Shown: positions 43,139 through 55,681 of the stretch, piece by piece | Position numbering within the stretch: position 1 is the first letter of the stretch | Layout of the letters: every line of letters begins with the position of its first letter | The notes under the pieces: model-generated | Database searches by the model: none | Told to the model about the DNA's origin: nothing | Seen by the model: only the letters and a program-made list of their open reading frames with translations | Translations under genes and position numbers: made by a program | DNA from: Paramarasmius palmivorus | Lineage: Eukaryota > Basidiomycota > Agaricomycetes > Agaricales > Marasmiaceae | Assembly: GCA_037176845.1 (NCBI GenBank) | Contig: JAYKXP010000043.1 | Span: forward strand, 62,001-126,000 | DNA: 64,000 bases | Direction: 5' to 3'

Positions 43139-45804
43139 CTAGTTATCATTGTCAGCCTCACCCTCAGCCTCAACCTCGGGCTCCGGAGTTGCCGCCTGCC
43201 CGCCTCCGTACGGGGCTAGGTCTTCTACCTCCAGGTGATGACGCTCGAAGAGATCGTAGATTTTCTGGTAGTCGATGCGTCCACCCAGAGTCTCCTTATC
43301 GTAGGCGTCAGTCTCGTCGTTCATTGACGAGGCCTTCTTAGCCTTGAGATAATTCTCCCAATCCCAAAGCGCATCATCCCACATTTTCTTCCAATCATCT
43401 AGAAGGCCCTGCAGTGGTTGGAATTCTTCGGTCACTTGCGGATTCGGACCTTTGATGTTGCTAGGAAGAAGAGCGTCTTGTCCTGCAATACGTCTTCCCA
43501 AGCACCCGTAGCCCAATTCGTCAATGGCGGGTTGAGGATCTCTACTCCCCGGTGGAACCGACAGGTGATCCAAGCAAAGACGTAGAAGAACGACTCGAGG
43601 TCATGTCTGACGAAATGATCGGTCGGTTCGTTGCTCTTGCCGGACAAGAGATCCAAAGCAACGAATGGTTTGGTACCGGTTCGATGTTGGGATGACGGCT
43701 TCGGGTCCTTTTCGTCGACGAAACGCGCAAGATCATAATCGTTAAGGACGCCTACAATCGTGCTGTCGGATTTGACTCGATACATCAGGTTACCGACACT
43801 GATGTCGCGATGGAGGATCTTTGCGTGTTTGACTAGCCATTCGTGAGCTATAAACGGAGGTGAGTCAGTCGAAAGGACAGAAGGTAATTCTAAGGACACG
43901 TACTCTTCACCGTGTCAAGATACACGTTCATCAAAAGACCTGGCAAAGGAAGGCTGTGAATCGGGTACAATCGCTCGTATACGATTGCCCTCATGACTCT
44001 TGGCTCGTACTCGACATCGTCCAGATTCCCATCCGATCCAAACAAGGCCTTGAAATCAACGACATCAAGCTCAATGTCCTCATGAATCAGAACCGTGGGC
44101 AGATGGTCTAGAATCCATTTGTGTTCGTTATTCTGCTCCACGACCTTCTTCACGCGGTCCAGGAAGCACCATTCAGGTACCCTTGTGGCGACCTGGCTTG
44201 AAAGCTTGAGGATCCAAGTCGTCCCGTCATCTCTTTCGAGTAAGATAGTCCAGGTGCCTCGACCGAGTAACCCTCGCGGAAAAACCTGGACCTCGAGGAC
44301 CTTGAATTTGAAGTCGCCCAAAGTGAAGTATCTGTCGCCATTGGCAGTCATGAAAACGCGAGTGTCGGGATAAGGTCTGGGTTTTCGATACTCGAGAAGG
44401 TTTCTAGGAGGTAGAATTTCGAGGATTCCCCATTGAGGGAGCGAAAGCCTGGTGAGCGCGAGGACAATGACAAGCAGCTTGAATGGGTCCTGGATAAACG
44501 AGAAAGGCTCGGTGCGACATGTACCAGAGCGTGTGTAGAGTAAGAGTCGCATACTGTCGTCAGTAGAAAGTGCTCCGATGGTATGAGTACGGATCGCCCC
44601 GTGGTTGAACATTTCTAGCGCATAGCTAGCGCACTGAAGGACGCCCTCGGGTAAGATGAAGTTGTTGACCTGGCGTGCTGGGCGCTTTGGAGGTGGAACG
44701 GATTCGTCTGACGAATCAGATCGGACACGCTTAGAACCACTGCCGCCAGATGACACTGTGGCGGGGGTGTTGGCTAGTTACCGGGTTAGCAGCAGAATGA
44801 AGACGAGAAGAACAGCACGCACACTGTGCCACCTTCGTCAGCCCGGGGATAAGTAAAGGAAGAGGTGTTGATTTCTGGGACCCTTTAGATGACTTGGACT
44901 TGTTCGGGGCAGGCTTAGTTGACTTCTTGGATTTCGAGTCCATTTCCGCCTTGCGCTCGGCCGCTAGGATCAGAAAAGGTGAGTGTGGATCCCCAATACA
45001 GGTGATTCTCGACGTACCTTTTCGTAATTTCTCCCTATCAATCTTGTTGTCGCGAAGCTTGAGTTCAGCCCAACCCAACAGGTCAGACCAACTGAATGCA
45101 ACTTCCGGTTTCTTGACGACTGCTTCAGCTAGCTTCGCCCTATCTTCCTCCGTCGCTGGCCCACCTCCCAACATAGTGATTCCCAATCGTCCATATACCG
45201 ACAACGCCCGCAAGAAGCACACGTCAGGCTTCCTCTTGGACATCGAGCCCACGATAACTCCTGGATCGTTCACATGCGCAATGAGTCCCAAATCGTTCGT
45301 AGTAACACCCTCTTCCACCAATCGCGAGATAGCATAGTTGAGAATACCAGCGAAGAGGGAATACCGGCCTTCTTCCCCTGCCACCTGCTCGCAATATAGT
45401 CCCAAACGACGATCAAACTCCTCCGAAGCTGCGATAGACTGTAAAACCTGTTCTTCCTGCGGCGTGACCTCGATGTGGAGGACGTGTTGAATGAATTTGT
45501 CGAGATTGACCACCCTTTCATATCTAAGGTCGTATCTGAGGAAGGGTGCAAAGTCGTTGTGGGTAGGTTGTTCGTCGCCGGTAAAGTGATCTGCAGCACC
45601 GCGTTGGTGAGGTGTACTGTTGAAAGAGGACATGTGCATCGTGTCCTCGCCGATCCGACCGGCAGCTCCGGCAGGTGGACCGGCAGGGTAATCATGCAAC
45701 AGTTCGGCAAACGACGACGCTGATCGTGATACTGTTCCGGATTCGGCAAAGTCCTGTTCATTAGGTTCTGGGGACGAGATAGAACGGTGAGAGGTTGAGG
45801 CCAT
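43139..45804 (-). CDS. FunK1-type fungal protein kinase, frameshift near C-terminus
   Basis: ATG at 45804. The N-terminal region (NLDKFIQHVLHIEVTPQEEQ, DVCFLRALSVYGRLGITML) is followed by a Lys/Ser-rich linker. The kinase part spans several exons: FMTANGDRYFTLGDFKFKVL, TWILKLSSQVATRVPEW and VYERLYPIHSL, then the catalytic loop AKILHRDISVGNLMYR and the metal motif NDYDLARF (DYD in place of DFG), then GTKPFVALDLLSG and HDLESFFYVFAWI. The family's usual C-terminal motif follows in a different frame (YDKETLGGRIDYQKIYDLF). The main frame stops at 43432, so a single-base shift near 43455-43475 appears to cut the last roughly 95 codons. FunK1 kinases are an Agaricomycete-expanded family of unknown targets. 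Could be a pseudogene or a sequencing error. Confidence 0.78.
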
Positions 45805-46318
45805 GGTGAGCGAGTACTTTCTTAGGTATACGATGAACGAGACAGGCTCTTATATATGTAGGGTACTGCAAGTGTGGCCCAACATATCCGCATACGGCAA
45901 TACTAGAGGACAATGATGACTGCCGTTTGACTCGCATTTTCCTTCCAGCTCATTGTTCTTCCAAACTAGCATCGGCAACGTTGACCGAGGTAGGAATTCC
46001 CCCAAGCCAGGGTTCAAACGTTCACCACGCGCTGGGATCTACTAAAGCAGATCCAAGCTTACTTTAGTACGGGAAACATTGACGCGGCTATAGAACAAAG
46101 GGGTCAACGTTCAAGATCTGATTCAATGAGGTATAAGATAAATGATAAGATACGGATACTCTCTTGGCACCACAATAAATATATTCGGTGTGTAACCCCA
46201 AAATGCCTTCTATAAAACAAAGGTGACAACAAGACATGGAACAGCATTACATAGTCTGATATGGCAACAGCCCGAAACACCCATCGGTGAAGGGGAGGTA
46301 CAAAATTACAGCAACAGC
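45805..46318. other. Intergenic region
   Basis: Upstream of the FunK1 gene and downstream of the YTP1-like gene, both on the minus strand. No gene or repeat seen. Confidence 0.5.
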
Positions 46319-48394
46319 CTAATCATCCTCGTCATCACCCAACACATGCCTAGTCTCCTCTGCACCAGCTCTGCTCGACGTAGGTACTCGGGAATAGAAC
46401 TTTGATTGAATAGGTGTCTCCGTCAACTCGATGTTGTTGGACCGTGAATGTTCGGCTGAAGCAGCGTTGCGTCCAGTCGTTGCGTATAGATGGATGAGAG
46501 ATACGATGAGAGTGTATAAGATAAACGACAAGCTGTAAGGAGGTCAGCAAGGGCGTCGTTTGCCGAGAGTTTGAGTCTGCGCACCTGTACATGATTAGGA
46601 TATAGGTGACATGATCCATCTCAATGTCGTGGATGAATCGTACTTCTTCGTCAGTTGCAGACATGAAGAGTAGGCTATCAAAAAGATAATCATTAGTGTT
46701 GCGCTAAGCGAAGAGGCATTAGGCGGCCTACCCTGCAGCGACGAGCAGCTAGAGGAAAGGATATGTTAGACAGACCAATAGACAGTTGGATGACACATAC
46801 ATATGGTGGTAGATGGCGGAAAGCTCTTGCCGCAGCTGTTTTGTCGCTATTAGGAAGAGAATAAGGCGACGGGTTAGGTTCTGAGCCTGCGAGAGTGTGT
46901 TCGCTTCGATCGTCTTCGTCCGCTATATCGTTGGTATATCGGGGGGCAAAGAAGCATATTTCGATTATTCGGGTTATGCCGGCAAGCATCAGAGTATATC
47001 CAAACATTGCATGAACCTGTCGATATTTTAGTAGAGTTCACGAAGCATGAGCGAGTAAAGCGGTACCTTAGTAGAAATCATGAGCTCCTGCGCGTGAGAA
47101 GACATTCCCCAGCCCGTAAGAATGATGCTATTGATGGCAAAGTCAATCAACCTGATAGAAGATGAATCGAAGAAAGTGACAGACATGACCGCAGGCACCA
47201 CATTTCTCTGAAGGAACAATCAGTCATCCACTGTCAACTGGCAGGAACTGGCGCAAGACTCACTTGGTTGTTTCTTGCCAAAAAGATGCCCAGTGCACCG
47301 CCAGTCCACCCTGTTATACCCTCGACTCAGCCAGGAAGCACGACAAATCGTGCTACTTAAACTCACATAAAACACCGAGTATTCTGAACGGAAGAAGGTG
47401 ATATGAGCGATAATTCATGTTTCCAATAAGAATAAGGACGCGTACGTGTGCTGCATGTCTTTCACTGACCATGCTCCGCCGTGGTGTTCGGTGAATGTGT
47501 TCACTAAACAGACCTGAATTAGTCGGAAACCCCCAGCCAAGACCTCTAGACGCACCAATCCCCTAGATATGACATCCAATTGTCAAGAAGAGAATGATAC
47601 AAATCGTCTGAGCGACGTACCCATAGCATGATCACCCTGCCCAATGATCCGTGAGTCGTTCTTTCTCATGGAACCATACCACGTACCATGAATCCCACCA
47701 CTCTGGACTCCTTCCGCTTCTTCTAACCCACGACTCTCCCACCAACAGAATAATAGCCATTATAATCCCATATGCAATGAACCCGCTTCCCATGATATAA
47801 TGTGCAAGGCATTGCCCCAAATGCCCGCCGCGACAGTAGCTACGAATTGTGATGGCACCGAACAGCATCTGTATCCAACCCCAGATTGGATATGATTTGC
47901 CCAGTATTCCATGGGCGCGAACAGCCCATGGTCTGAGTGTTCGCTCGTGAATGTGTAGTTTGAGGTAAATACCCAGCACAAGTTGGGCAGTGATTGGAAT
48001 GAACATTATTGAAGCCATTTTTCCGTGAGCGCCTTCGAGAAAAGATCTTCCTTTGTGCGAATGCCCTAAGATATATCCTCCAGCTGTGAGCAGAAACCCA
48101 ACACTCTGCGCATCCGCAATGAATCAGGATTAGATACTGCATCAAGCGAGAGTAACCGGGTAAACGCACCTGCAAAGGAACATGCCAACGACTCCGTGAA
48201 ATACCCAAAACCATTCCGACTGGGAATAAGACACCCCACACTAGAGCTTGTAAAAATATGTGTATCCATAGAATCGTATCGATAGGTTTCGAATCGTTGT
48301 CTGTGGGTAGCTCATGTCCATGGTCGTGGCCGTATACTGACGCCGTCGTCGCAAGGAGTAGTGAGGTAACGATGAAGAATCGACTGCCCGTCAT
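46319..48394 (-). CDS. YTP1-like multi-pass membrane protein
   Basis: About ten exons. ATG at 48394 opens a signal peptide ([20 protein letters not shown]) followed by HDHGHELP and the first TM ([20 protein letters not shown]). Diagnostic YTP1-family segments follow: [53 protein letters not shown] and [18 protein letters not shown]. Further on come [21 protein letters not shown] sequence (exons 47219-46700) and [10 protein letters not shown]. The tail is hydrophilic ([18 protein letters not shown]). The His-containing helices resemble cytochrome b561-type membrane proteins. The yeast relative Ytp1 is a mitochondrial-type membrane protein without a defined reaction, so function stays open. All exons look open, with consensus splice sites. 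Confidence 0.85.
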
Positions 48395-49687
48395 TGGGAA
48401 GAAGTTGAGGGCTGCGCAGCCTCTGACACGCCTTGAGAGTAGATGGTGGTTGAAAAGAAAGCTGAAACCCGAGGTGACCAAGGTGCACTGCGAAATTCAC
48501 CGGATGATGCAAAAGCGATGAGTAATGATCATATCCTGAGGCCTTCATTCAACGTTCGAAGCAACAATTCGCAGTTCACTAGAACTAGTTGAGACAACTA
48601 CATCTACGAATCAGGTTTCCTTTATCAATGCATAATCTTGGCGTGAAAGTCCCCAATCTCGAAACTAGAGGTGAATAAGTAAGTATCTCAGTAATCCACG
48701 GGGATAGACGGCATACGACCGACGGCGAGCCTTTGAATTTTGAAAGCTTGATGACACACGTCGCCTCTGACAGGCTGGGTTTAGATGTACTTGAATTGAG
48801 AAGAGAGGTACGATTATCATGTGTGCCACAGGAAGGAGTTACAAAGTTCATGTGGATGTACATCTTCAGCCCCGGAAACCACATTCGATGCCCGTGCATT
48901 TGTCAGAATGAATGCAAAGAAACATTTACTGGAGCCGACCAACGAATCGATTGAGGTTCATTGAACTCACCGCAAATAACGCAGTGATTTTCCCAAAGGA
49001 CTCTGGAGCATGCTGAGCTCTGGTTGTGCGATCTTCAGCCAGGGAATTTACCGTTCATTCTGAAACTAGATAACCAGAATTTGCTTGGAGCCAGGAGACC
49101 CGGCATATCTTTGTCTTCCTGTGCAGGCCAATGATATTGATGCAGTTGGCAATCAATTGGCAATTCGTGAAGGACCAGTACCATATTCTCTGGCGTTAGG
49201 CCTACCGAAAAGTGTCAAACATACTAATCGAACTTTGTGCATGTCGGCTGAATTTAACCTACCGAGACTCTCCAAGAACTCTCAAGGAGGCCTTCGAATG
49301 TCATTTTTCGTTGGATTCGTGGATAACAAGCTCCCAACCGGTAGGAGTAAGTGTGGGAAAATACATGTGACACCAAATTCTCCAGAATTTCGCCGAGACG
49401 CGATTTGCTCTTCGACTCTCATGTCATTGTCATTGTACGTCCTTTGCAGTCAACAGAGATGACAAACTCTCACTCTAATCCTCTTCTATTACTCAATGGT
49501 CATTAGACTCCGACTCGGGATTGACATACAATACCCCGTCCCCACAATTATACTAGCGGCGCCTGGCGCTCGTGTTAGAAAGGCAAAGACTAATAGAAAT
49601 GCTAAACATGATTAGGTGGTTTCAGCGTCCCACACTCTTATAATCAACCCTTGAGGATCGAGCTTAGCAGTACTATAACCCCCAACC
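48395..49687. other. Divergent intergenic region
   Basis: Separates the starts of the YTP1-like gene (minus) and the first P450 (plus). Frames at 48585-48954 and 49085-49462 have no recognised motif and no splice support. Confidence 0.45.
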
Positions 49688-52305
49688 ATGTCCCCACTAC
49701 AAGATCTGGATCGCTTTCAAGCATTATGGATTGGTGGACTCCTCATCGTCGCATACGTGCTCATACCGATAGTCTCTCGACATATCAGAAATAGGAAAAT
49801 TCTGAATGTGATTCCTGGGCCCAGCACAAGCTCCTGGTGGAAAGGTACGTCTTTCGGCTTCCAGGAATCCGAGTGCGCGAAGCTGACTTACTTGTCGGAA
49901 GGACATTTCAAGGAAGCATTCGGAACTGATGGTTGGGCTTTCCAGAACTTGCTGAAAGACAAATGTAAGGATATTCAGCACTTCTTTAGCAAAACCTGTG
50001 CTTAACAACATACATGCTTAATAGACGGCTCCACTGCTACGTTCTTGTCGCTCTTCGGGGTACGTTATCCGAGTCATGCTCAATTATGAATTAACGATTT
50101 TTCTTACGATCTATGTAGGAGAAGATTCTCTATACATATGACCCGAAGGCACTCCATCATATGCTGGTAAAGGTGCGCCTCAAGCGTAAGGCTCTGGTTT
50201 ATGGGCAGTGGCTAAATAAACACCAGGATATGAACAACTTCGAGGAACAGCCTGCATTTCTAGAGTATGTTGCCGAAAAGTTAAACATTTTGTGTATTCA
50301 CTCAAAAGCAATACAGTACGAACCGATTGGCTTTCGGGGATGGCCTCCTTGCAACAGTTGGCGAACACCATCGAAAGCAGAGGAAGTTGCTCAACCCTGT
50401 CTTCTCTACTGCTCATATGCGTGACATGGGTAGGTCTCTACTCGCTGCCCATTGACCCAGACGGAACTTATACTTTGCCAGTCCCAATCTTCAATGGTGT
50501 GGTCAGACAACTTCGAAGTACGCTTGCGAAAAAGGTGCAGAATGGTCCTCAAGAGGTAAGTATATCGCCCAATGCATTTCGATGGCCTCTGATAAAGTTA
50601 ATCTCTATGCAGGTTGACATGCTCTCTTGGCTTGGTCGTACTGCTCTGGAACTCGTCGGTCAATCTGGACTCGGATACTCTTTCGACACCCTGGCCGACG
50701 AGGAATGTGCACATCCGTACAGCAAAGCCCTCAAGGAGTTCATGTAACTATCCTTATCCTATTATCTCTTCCTTCAAAAAAATTGACATATACTATCTCT
50801 CCAGGCCATTCGTCACTCGACAGTTCTTCCTCCGTGCATTTGTCGTACCTTGGGCAATCAAGATTGGCACACCAAAGTTCCGGCGTTTTGTTGTTCAGTA
50901 TCTGCTTCCTTTTGATGCTATTCAACGGGGACGAGCCATTTCGGATTATATGTGGGGGCTTTCGAGTGAAATATATGAAGCAAAGAAAAGGGCGCTCGAA
51001 CGAGGCGATGAGGATGTAGTGGAGCAAGTGGGCCGAGGAAAAGACATCCTAAGTGCGCTCAGTAAGTCGGGCTATCGACACTGGAAATTAGGGTACTCAT
51101 TTGGTCCTCCAGTTAATGAGAATATGAAGGCGGAATCCGAGGATAAATTGAGCGAATCCGAGTTAATTGCACAGGTGAGAGTGCTTCCATGAATAGAAAT
51201 CGAAAAGGACCTCATTCATTGTCTTTCTAGCTATCGTAAGAGATTATCTATCTGAACATTAAGAAAGTGCATCTACTGAGATAGATATCTGTAGTACTTT
51301 GATATTCGCGGCAATGGATACCACTTCGGTACGTCTCCCATTCAAGTTGACCCGACAACATTGATCGAATTCCTTTCAGAGTGCTCTTTCCCGCACGCTC
51401 TACCTCCTCGCTTCAAATCCGCTAGTGCAAACCCGGCTCCGAAAGGAACTGGCGGCTGCCCTTCAGGAGAATGACGGTGATTTGGCCTACGACCAGTTGA
51501 TGTCGTTACCTTACCTCGAAGCTGTTTGCAGGGAGACGTTGAGATTGTGAGTTCTAGCCTAAGTTTATACTATCGTGTCGTGCTAACGATTCCACGAAGA
51601 CACCCGCCTCTGACACGACTCTTTCGAACGTGAGTGCCACTAGAGCTTACCCAGTACATTTACCTATTAACTCGTAACCAGGTCGCTTCAGGATGCCGTG
51701 GTTCCCCTTTCTAAACCTCTTCCCAATGGAATGACAGAGATTCATGTTCCTGCCGGAGCTAACATATACGTATCTGTCCTCAATGCTAACCGGAACCCAG
51801 ATATCTGGGGCGAAGATGCCATGGAATGGAAGCCAGAGCGCTGGCTGGAAAGTCTACCGAAGAGCGTTACGGAGGCGAAAATGCCGGGTGTGTATTCGCA
51901 TATGTGAGTTTTGCGCCTAAATCTTGGATGGGGATATGGATGGCTGAAACTTTTGACCGTAGGATGACGTTCAATGCTGGAGGACGCAGTTGCATGTGAG
52001 TCGAGATACAACCAATTGGGTCTGATTTGATGGACTGACGATCACTTTTCAGAGGATTCAAGTTTGCTCAGCTAGAAATGAGTGCGTAATGTTATTCATC
52101 TCGGTCTTCCTCGCTGACACGCGCATGCGATCTTCCAGAAGTGGTGCTTGCGCAACTCGTTTCGACATTCGAATTCACACTTCCGAAAGATAAAGAAATT
52201 GTTTGGCAGTATATGGAGATCACGTCGCCAGCGACAATCGTAGAAGGAAAAGAGGAAAAGAGCCCCAAGCTCCCTCTGCAGATTAGCTTGTTAGAACGCA
52301 TGTAG
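49688..52305 (+). CDS. Cytochrome P450 monooxygenase 1
   Basis: A membrane-anchored haem monooxygenase. The N-terminal TM (ALWIGGLLIVAYVLIPIV) is followed by the proline hinge NVIPGPSTSSWWKG. In-frame exons then give YTYDPKALHHMLVK, FGDGLLATVGEHHRKQ, NPVFSTAHMRDM and LGRTALELVGQSGLGYSF. The I-helix is STLIFAAMDTTS, reached through a 5-nt micro-exon (51231-51235). The K-helix is VCRETLRL (ExxR), followed by WKPERW, and the haem loop is FNAGGRSCIGFKF with Cys ligand. It ends at TAG 52303-52305. At least 14 introns, all short. Closely related to the P450 at 55682-59475, so the pair arose by duplication. The substrate cannot be read from sequence; members of such expanded families handle secondary metabolites or xenobiotics. 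Confidence 0.93.
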
Positions 52306-52865
52306 AATCCTTTCCATTGTTAGGAATAGATGTTTTCAAGTTCAAGTTCTTGTCGTGGCAACAAGTAGCGCCCATGTATTAATGCTTCCCACGGCCACGT
52401 TCTTTGTCCTCCAACACGACTCAGTGAGACAAGGACCGAATTCTCTCGAGCTCGAGCTCAAACCCCCCTAGCTTCAGCTTTCAATATTTCAATCTTCACC
52501 CTATCCATCAATCCTAGTGAGCGCGAAACCGGAGCTGGAAACAAGGCCTATAGTTATGGTTGGTAAAGACGGCTGGGTAATCAGCGCGAGTCGCCCAGAC
52601 CACGGTATGAGAACAACCCGCTACCGTTTCTTCATTCATGTGTACGGTCATTCCTAGGTGTATCGAGATTCGGAGCATCCTGAAGATTGGCAAGATATGC
52701 TAGATTAATTAATCTGATGCACACCTTTGTTACGAATTAGGGACGAAGACCCTCCAATCAGTCACGCAGCAGAAACTCTGAAGAAGCCTTCACAAGCATA
52801 GCACTCCTCAAGGTGGTCCTAGAATTCTCTCCACCAAAAACCACCTACACGACGCCCTCTTGAAC
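52306..52865. other. Intergenic region
   Basis: 3' region of the first P450 and 5' region of the RING-like gene. Nothing recognised beyond a short palindromic GAGCTCGAGCTC run near 52449. Confidence 0.5.
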
Positions 52866-53702
52866 ATGCTAGATTTCAATACCAAATTCGCGATTTTCCT
52901 CGTCGCCATTGTTTATCGGCAAGCACCCCAGAAACGCATGCCATTCCTCCTGTGCCTCTTTCTCGTGCATTTGGCAATATTGGGATCAGGCACTCTGATA
53001 ATTGTGGCTCTACTCTCCAGCATTGTGGGGTACTCAACTGTGAGCACAGCGATCCGTTACAAGCTGAAAGATAAATTAACATCCTCCAGTGGCGAGTCAC
53101 ATTGACAGTAGCGAGATTTCTCCTCGAAACTTTGAAAAGTGCCGTGGTAAGCACTTTCTCCGTGAAATCTGCGTCTGTGGTCTCATCCTTGCGTACGGTC
53201 ATCAAGGGGAACCTCTTACCCAAGTCTCTCGTCTCAGCGTTTATGTTCTTTGGCACGGTACTACAAGCAACGTGGGAACGATTGAAGGTCAAGGAAAGGT
53301 CAGTTTCCTTATGCTTTGGATGGGTTCAGCCGCTAATAATCGTCCTTATAATTCGCGCTTCACAGCCCAGCAACTCGTGAAACAGTGTCTCCACCTCCAC
53401 CTCCATCATTGCTACCATGCCGATTCTCGGAATGTTACATTTGCTATGAATACCCCTGTGAGGGTATCTCGAAAGATGAATTCGAACTAGGAGAGGACGT
53501 CGCTTTGCTAGAAGAGGTGTTTGGTGTCATTTGGTGTCGAGGTTGTTGGCATCCGGTTCATAAAGACTGTTGGTTGACCTGTCAGTGTTCAAATGATCAT
53601 TTTCGGCGTCGTTGCTAATTCCACACAGGGAGGCGACACGAGATGACCCAGCGCCGGCCCTTGGCGTGTGCATTTTGTCGAACTCCGTGGGCCAACGATT
53701 AG
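52866..53702 (+). CDS. Membrane-anchored RING-like zinc-finger protein
   Basis: Spliced plus-strand model: MLDFNTKFAIFLVAIV with a hydrophobic segment (MPFLLCLFLVHLAILG, TLIIVALLSSIVG). A 50-nt intron joins YST to WRVTLTVARFLLETLKSAV, a second amphipathic segment follows (SLVSAFMFFGTVLQATW), then the finger. The finger has CYICYE, then FGVIWCRGCWHPVHKDCWLT, and, across an intron, WRRHEMTQRR and LACAFCRTPW, ending at TAG 53700-53702. The C-x2-C, C-x2-C, H-x3-C, C-x2-C spacing is RING-like, so an E3 ubiquitin-ligase role at a membrane is inferred. It sits between two P450 paralogues. The third exon boundary is approximate. Confidence 0.65.
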
Positions 53703-54299
53703 GTTCGTTTGACATGCTTACCATTACTAGATTCTAACCCTAACATTTAGGTTTCCGCTTCCAACTTCTATCTAATCCTGACTTCGTGGGAGCCCTTCTT
53801 GATTGGGGATGTTGTACATATGGCAAATTCATGAATAAGAACACATTGCGCGATCCCAAACCCCGCAAACCCTATCGACAGCCTTGGATGGTTTTTACCG
53901 ACTTTCAGAATCGCCCGTTTTACCGCTTACACCTTCATACACTTATGTACTTCAGTCAGACAACCTCACATCAATTCCTAAAATCGAAATGCCGGTGCGA
54001 CAGAGGATAACGCCGGTACGGTGGCTTCAAACCCTCTGTCGGGTTTTATCACCGTGTGCAAAATCATTGATGCACCATTTCCTTTCTGTTGTGCTGTTGA
54101 TTTATTACCTCTGTTAAATCCACTCTGATGCTTTTCCAGCACCTGAGGTCCAATTGGATTCATATCAGTCGCTCCTCAAAGATGAGGTATTGTGTATGTG
54201 TACTATTGCCAAACTCCAAGGGCTCGAAATGTAAGTTTCTATGACCTTAGGCTCGTACCCATCCGGTTCCCACGTTCCGCGAGCTACACTGGGAACCGG
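53703..54299. other. Spacer, possible gene debris
   Basis: An open frame at about 53745-54010 (LLDWGCCTYGKFMNKN, then RQPWMVFTDFQNRPFYR) looks protein-like but has no supported start, end or family. It could be an alternative 3' part of the RING gene or a remnant. Confidence 0.35.
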
Positions 54300-54375
54300 C
54301 TGGTATACACCGTCGCGATTTTCGACCCCGTCACAATCAGTCACAAAATGTGACTTTGGACTTAGCCAAATTTCG
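54300..54375 (+). repeat. Left copy of a ~70-bp inverted repeat pair
   Basis: Matches the reverse complement of 55318-55392 almost perfectly over about 65 bp. It contains the internal palindrome AGTCACAAAATGTGACT. Confidence 0.7.
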
Positions 54376-55317
54376 TCGCTCATCAACTCGGCATTCAGCA
54401 AATTTGAAGCTCACTCGATGCTGCGCCTATGTATCTCCAAGAATTGTATATATTCTACTTACTACCAATTCCTACAATAGCAAATGACTGTGGGAGAAGT
54501 GAATTTAGTTAACGACGACGCAGGGGATGAAAAATTGCGTCGACAGCTTACAATAGACAGTGTCGAAGGCTCGTGAAACACCCTTTCAGCATGCTGATTG
54601 TTCATTTACTTTGCTCCTGAAATAGCCCCATCACTGTGTCCTCTGAAGGGCCCTTAACGAAATAGGATATACATCGAGTCATTGGCACACACCATGAAAG
54701 TATCGACAGTGTCGAAATCTGACTTCGTGATAAGCCACGGTATCCAGCGATGCTCTTAACGAAAAAAGAGCATGATCTCAAGTCCAACAAAGTCTCTCTT
54801 GAGGCAGGACCAAGCTGATGGAATGGTACATCCTGTGATATATCGATGTCACCGTGTTGCGCCAGATGATCTGGAGATTCCCATAACGACGTTGCGGAAC
54901 GTGTCATTGATGACATGCACAATGAATTTGACGCAAAGGATAAATGATAGTGTTGGAGTATGTTCAATCGTCAATGTTCACCACTTTATAGGGTCAGTGC
55001 TACAACGCCTACATAGAACAGGTCAGTATCCAAGATGAAATGCATGCCCACAGCACACGCACACCTGAATCCAGTATATTTTGACTCTTTCCCGATGTTT
55101 CCTCTCAATTCCAGTCATACATATTCAGCCAGCCCAGATTCAATAAAATGTCGCTTGAATACCTATCATAATCTGCAATTATGCACGTTCAGCAAACTTT
55201 GACAGTCATCAGATGACACTCACTAAGTCTTTTACAGTCCTGCATGTCCAGCTGAGGCAGAAAATCGAGTGGAAGAGGAGGAGGAACTGTTCTGCGATCA
55301 CATTGTCGGGGTTTGAG
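54376..55317. other. Sequence between the inverted repeats
   Basis: No recognisable gene. The frame at 54772-55038 has no known motif. It may be the body of a small decayed transposon bounded by the inverted repeats. Confidence 0.4.
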
Positions 55318-55392
55318 TGAAAATTTGGCTAAGTCCAAAGTCACATTTTGTGACTGATTGTGACTGGGTCGAAAATCGCGGCGGTGGATACC
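55318..55392 (-). repeat. Right copy of the ~70-bp inverted repeat pair
   Basis: Reverse complement of 54300-54375. It ends at the hairpin at 55391-55470. Confidence 0.7.
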
Positions 55393-55470
55393 AGTCCGTG
55401 CGGAGACTTACACCTCCCATCACTCTCTTCCATACTTGTCCTACCCTCGGTAAGTCTCCGCACGGACTGG
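55391..55470. repeat. Perfect 21-bp hairpin
   Basis: 55391-55411 and 55450-55470 are exact reverse complements (starting CCAGTCCGTG and ending GACTTAC on the left arm) around a 38-nt loop. Confidence 0.85.
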
Positions 55471-55681
55471 CCTGCGAGTCTACTATGACCTTATCATATG
55501 CTGCCTCTGATCGATGATCCCTTGTTCGAATGTAGGGATTTCTCCATGGTGTTACGACTCCGACTCGGAGGTTTCTCTGGGCTCTTGTCGTGAAGACCTT
55601 CGTCATGTTACAGTCAGGTCGTATATTTAAAGCAGCGTTTTCGTGACAATAAGTCCCCATAACCTCCTCTCTTTCGCTGTC

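Noticed and set aside
45270..45761. 163-codon minus-strand frame within FunK1
   Set aside because: Alternative frame of the FunK1 N-terminal exon; the FunK1 frame has family motifs, this one none.
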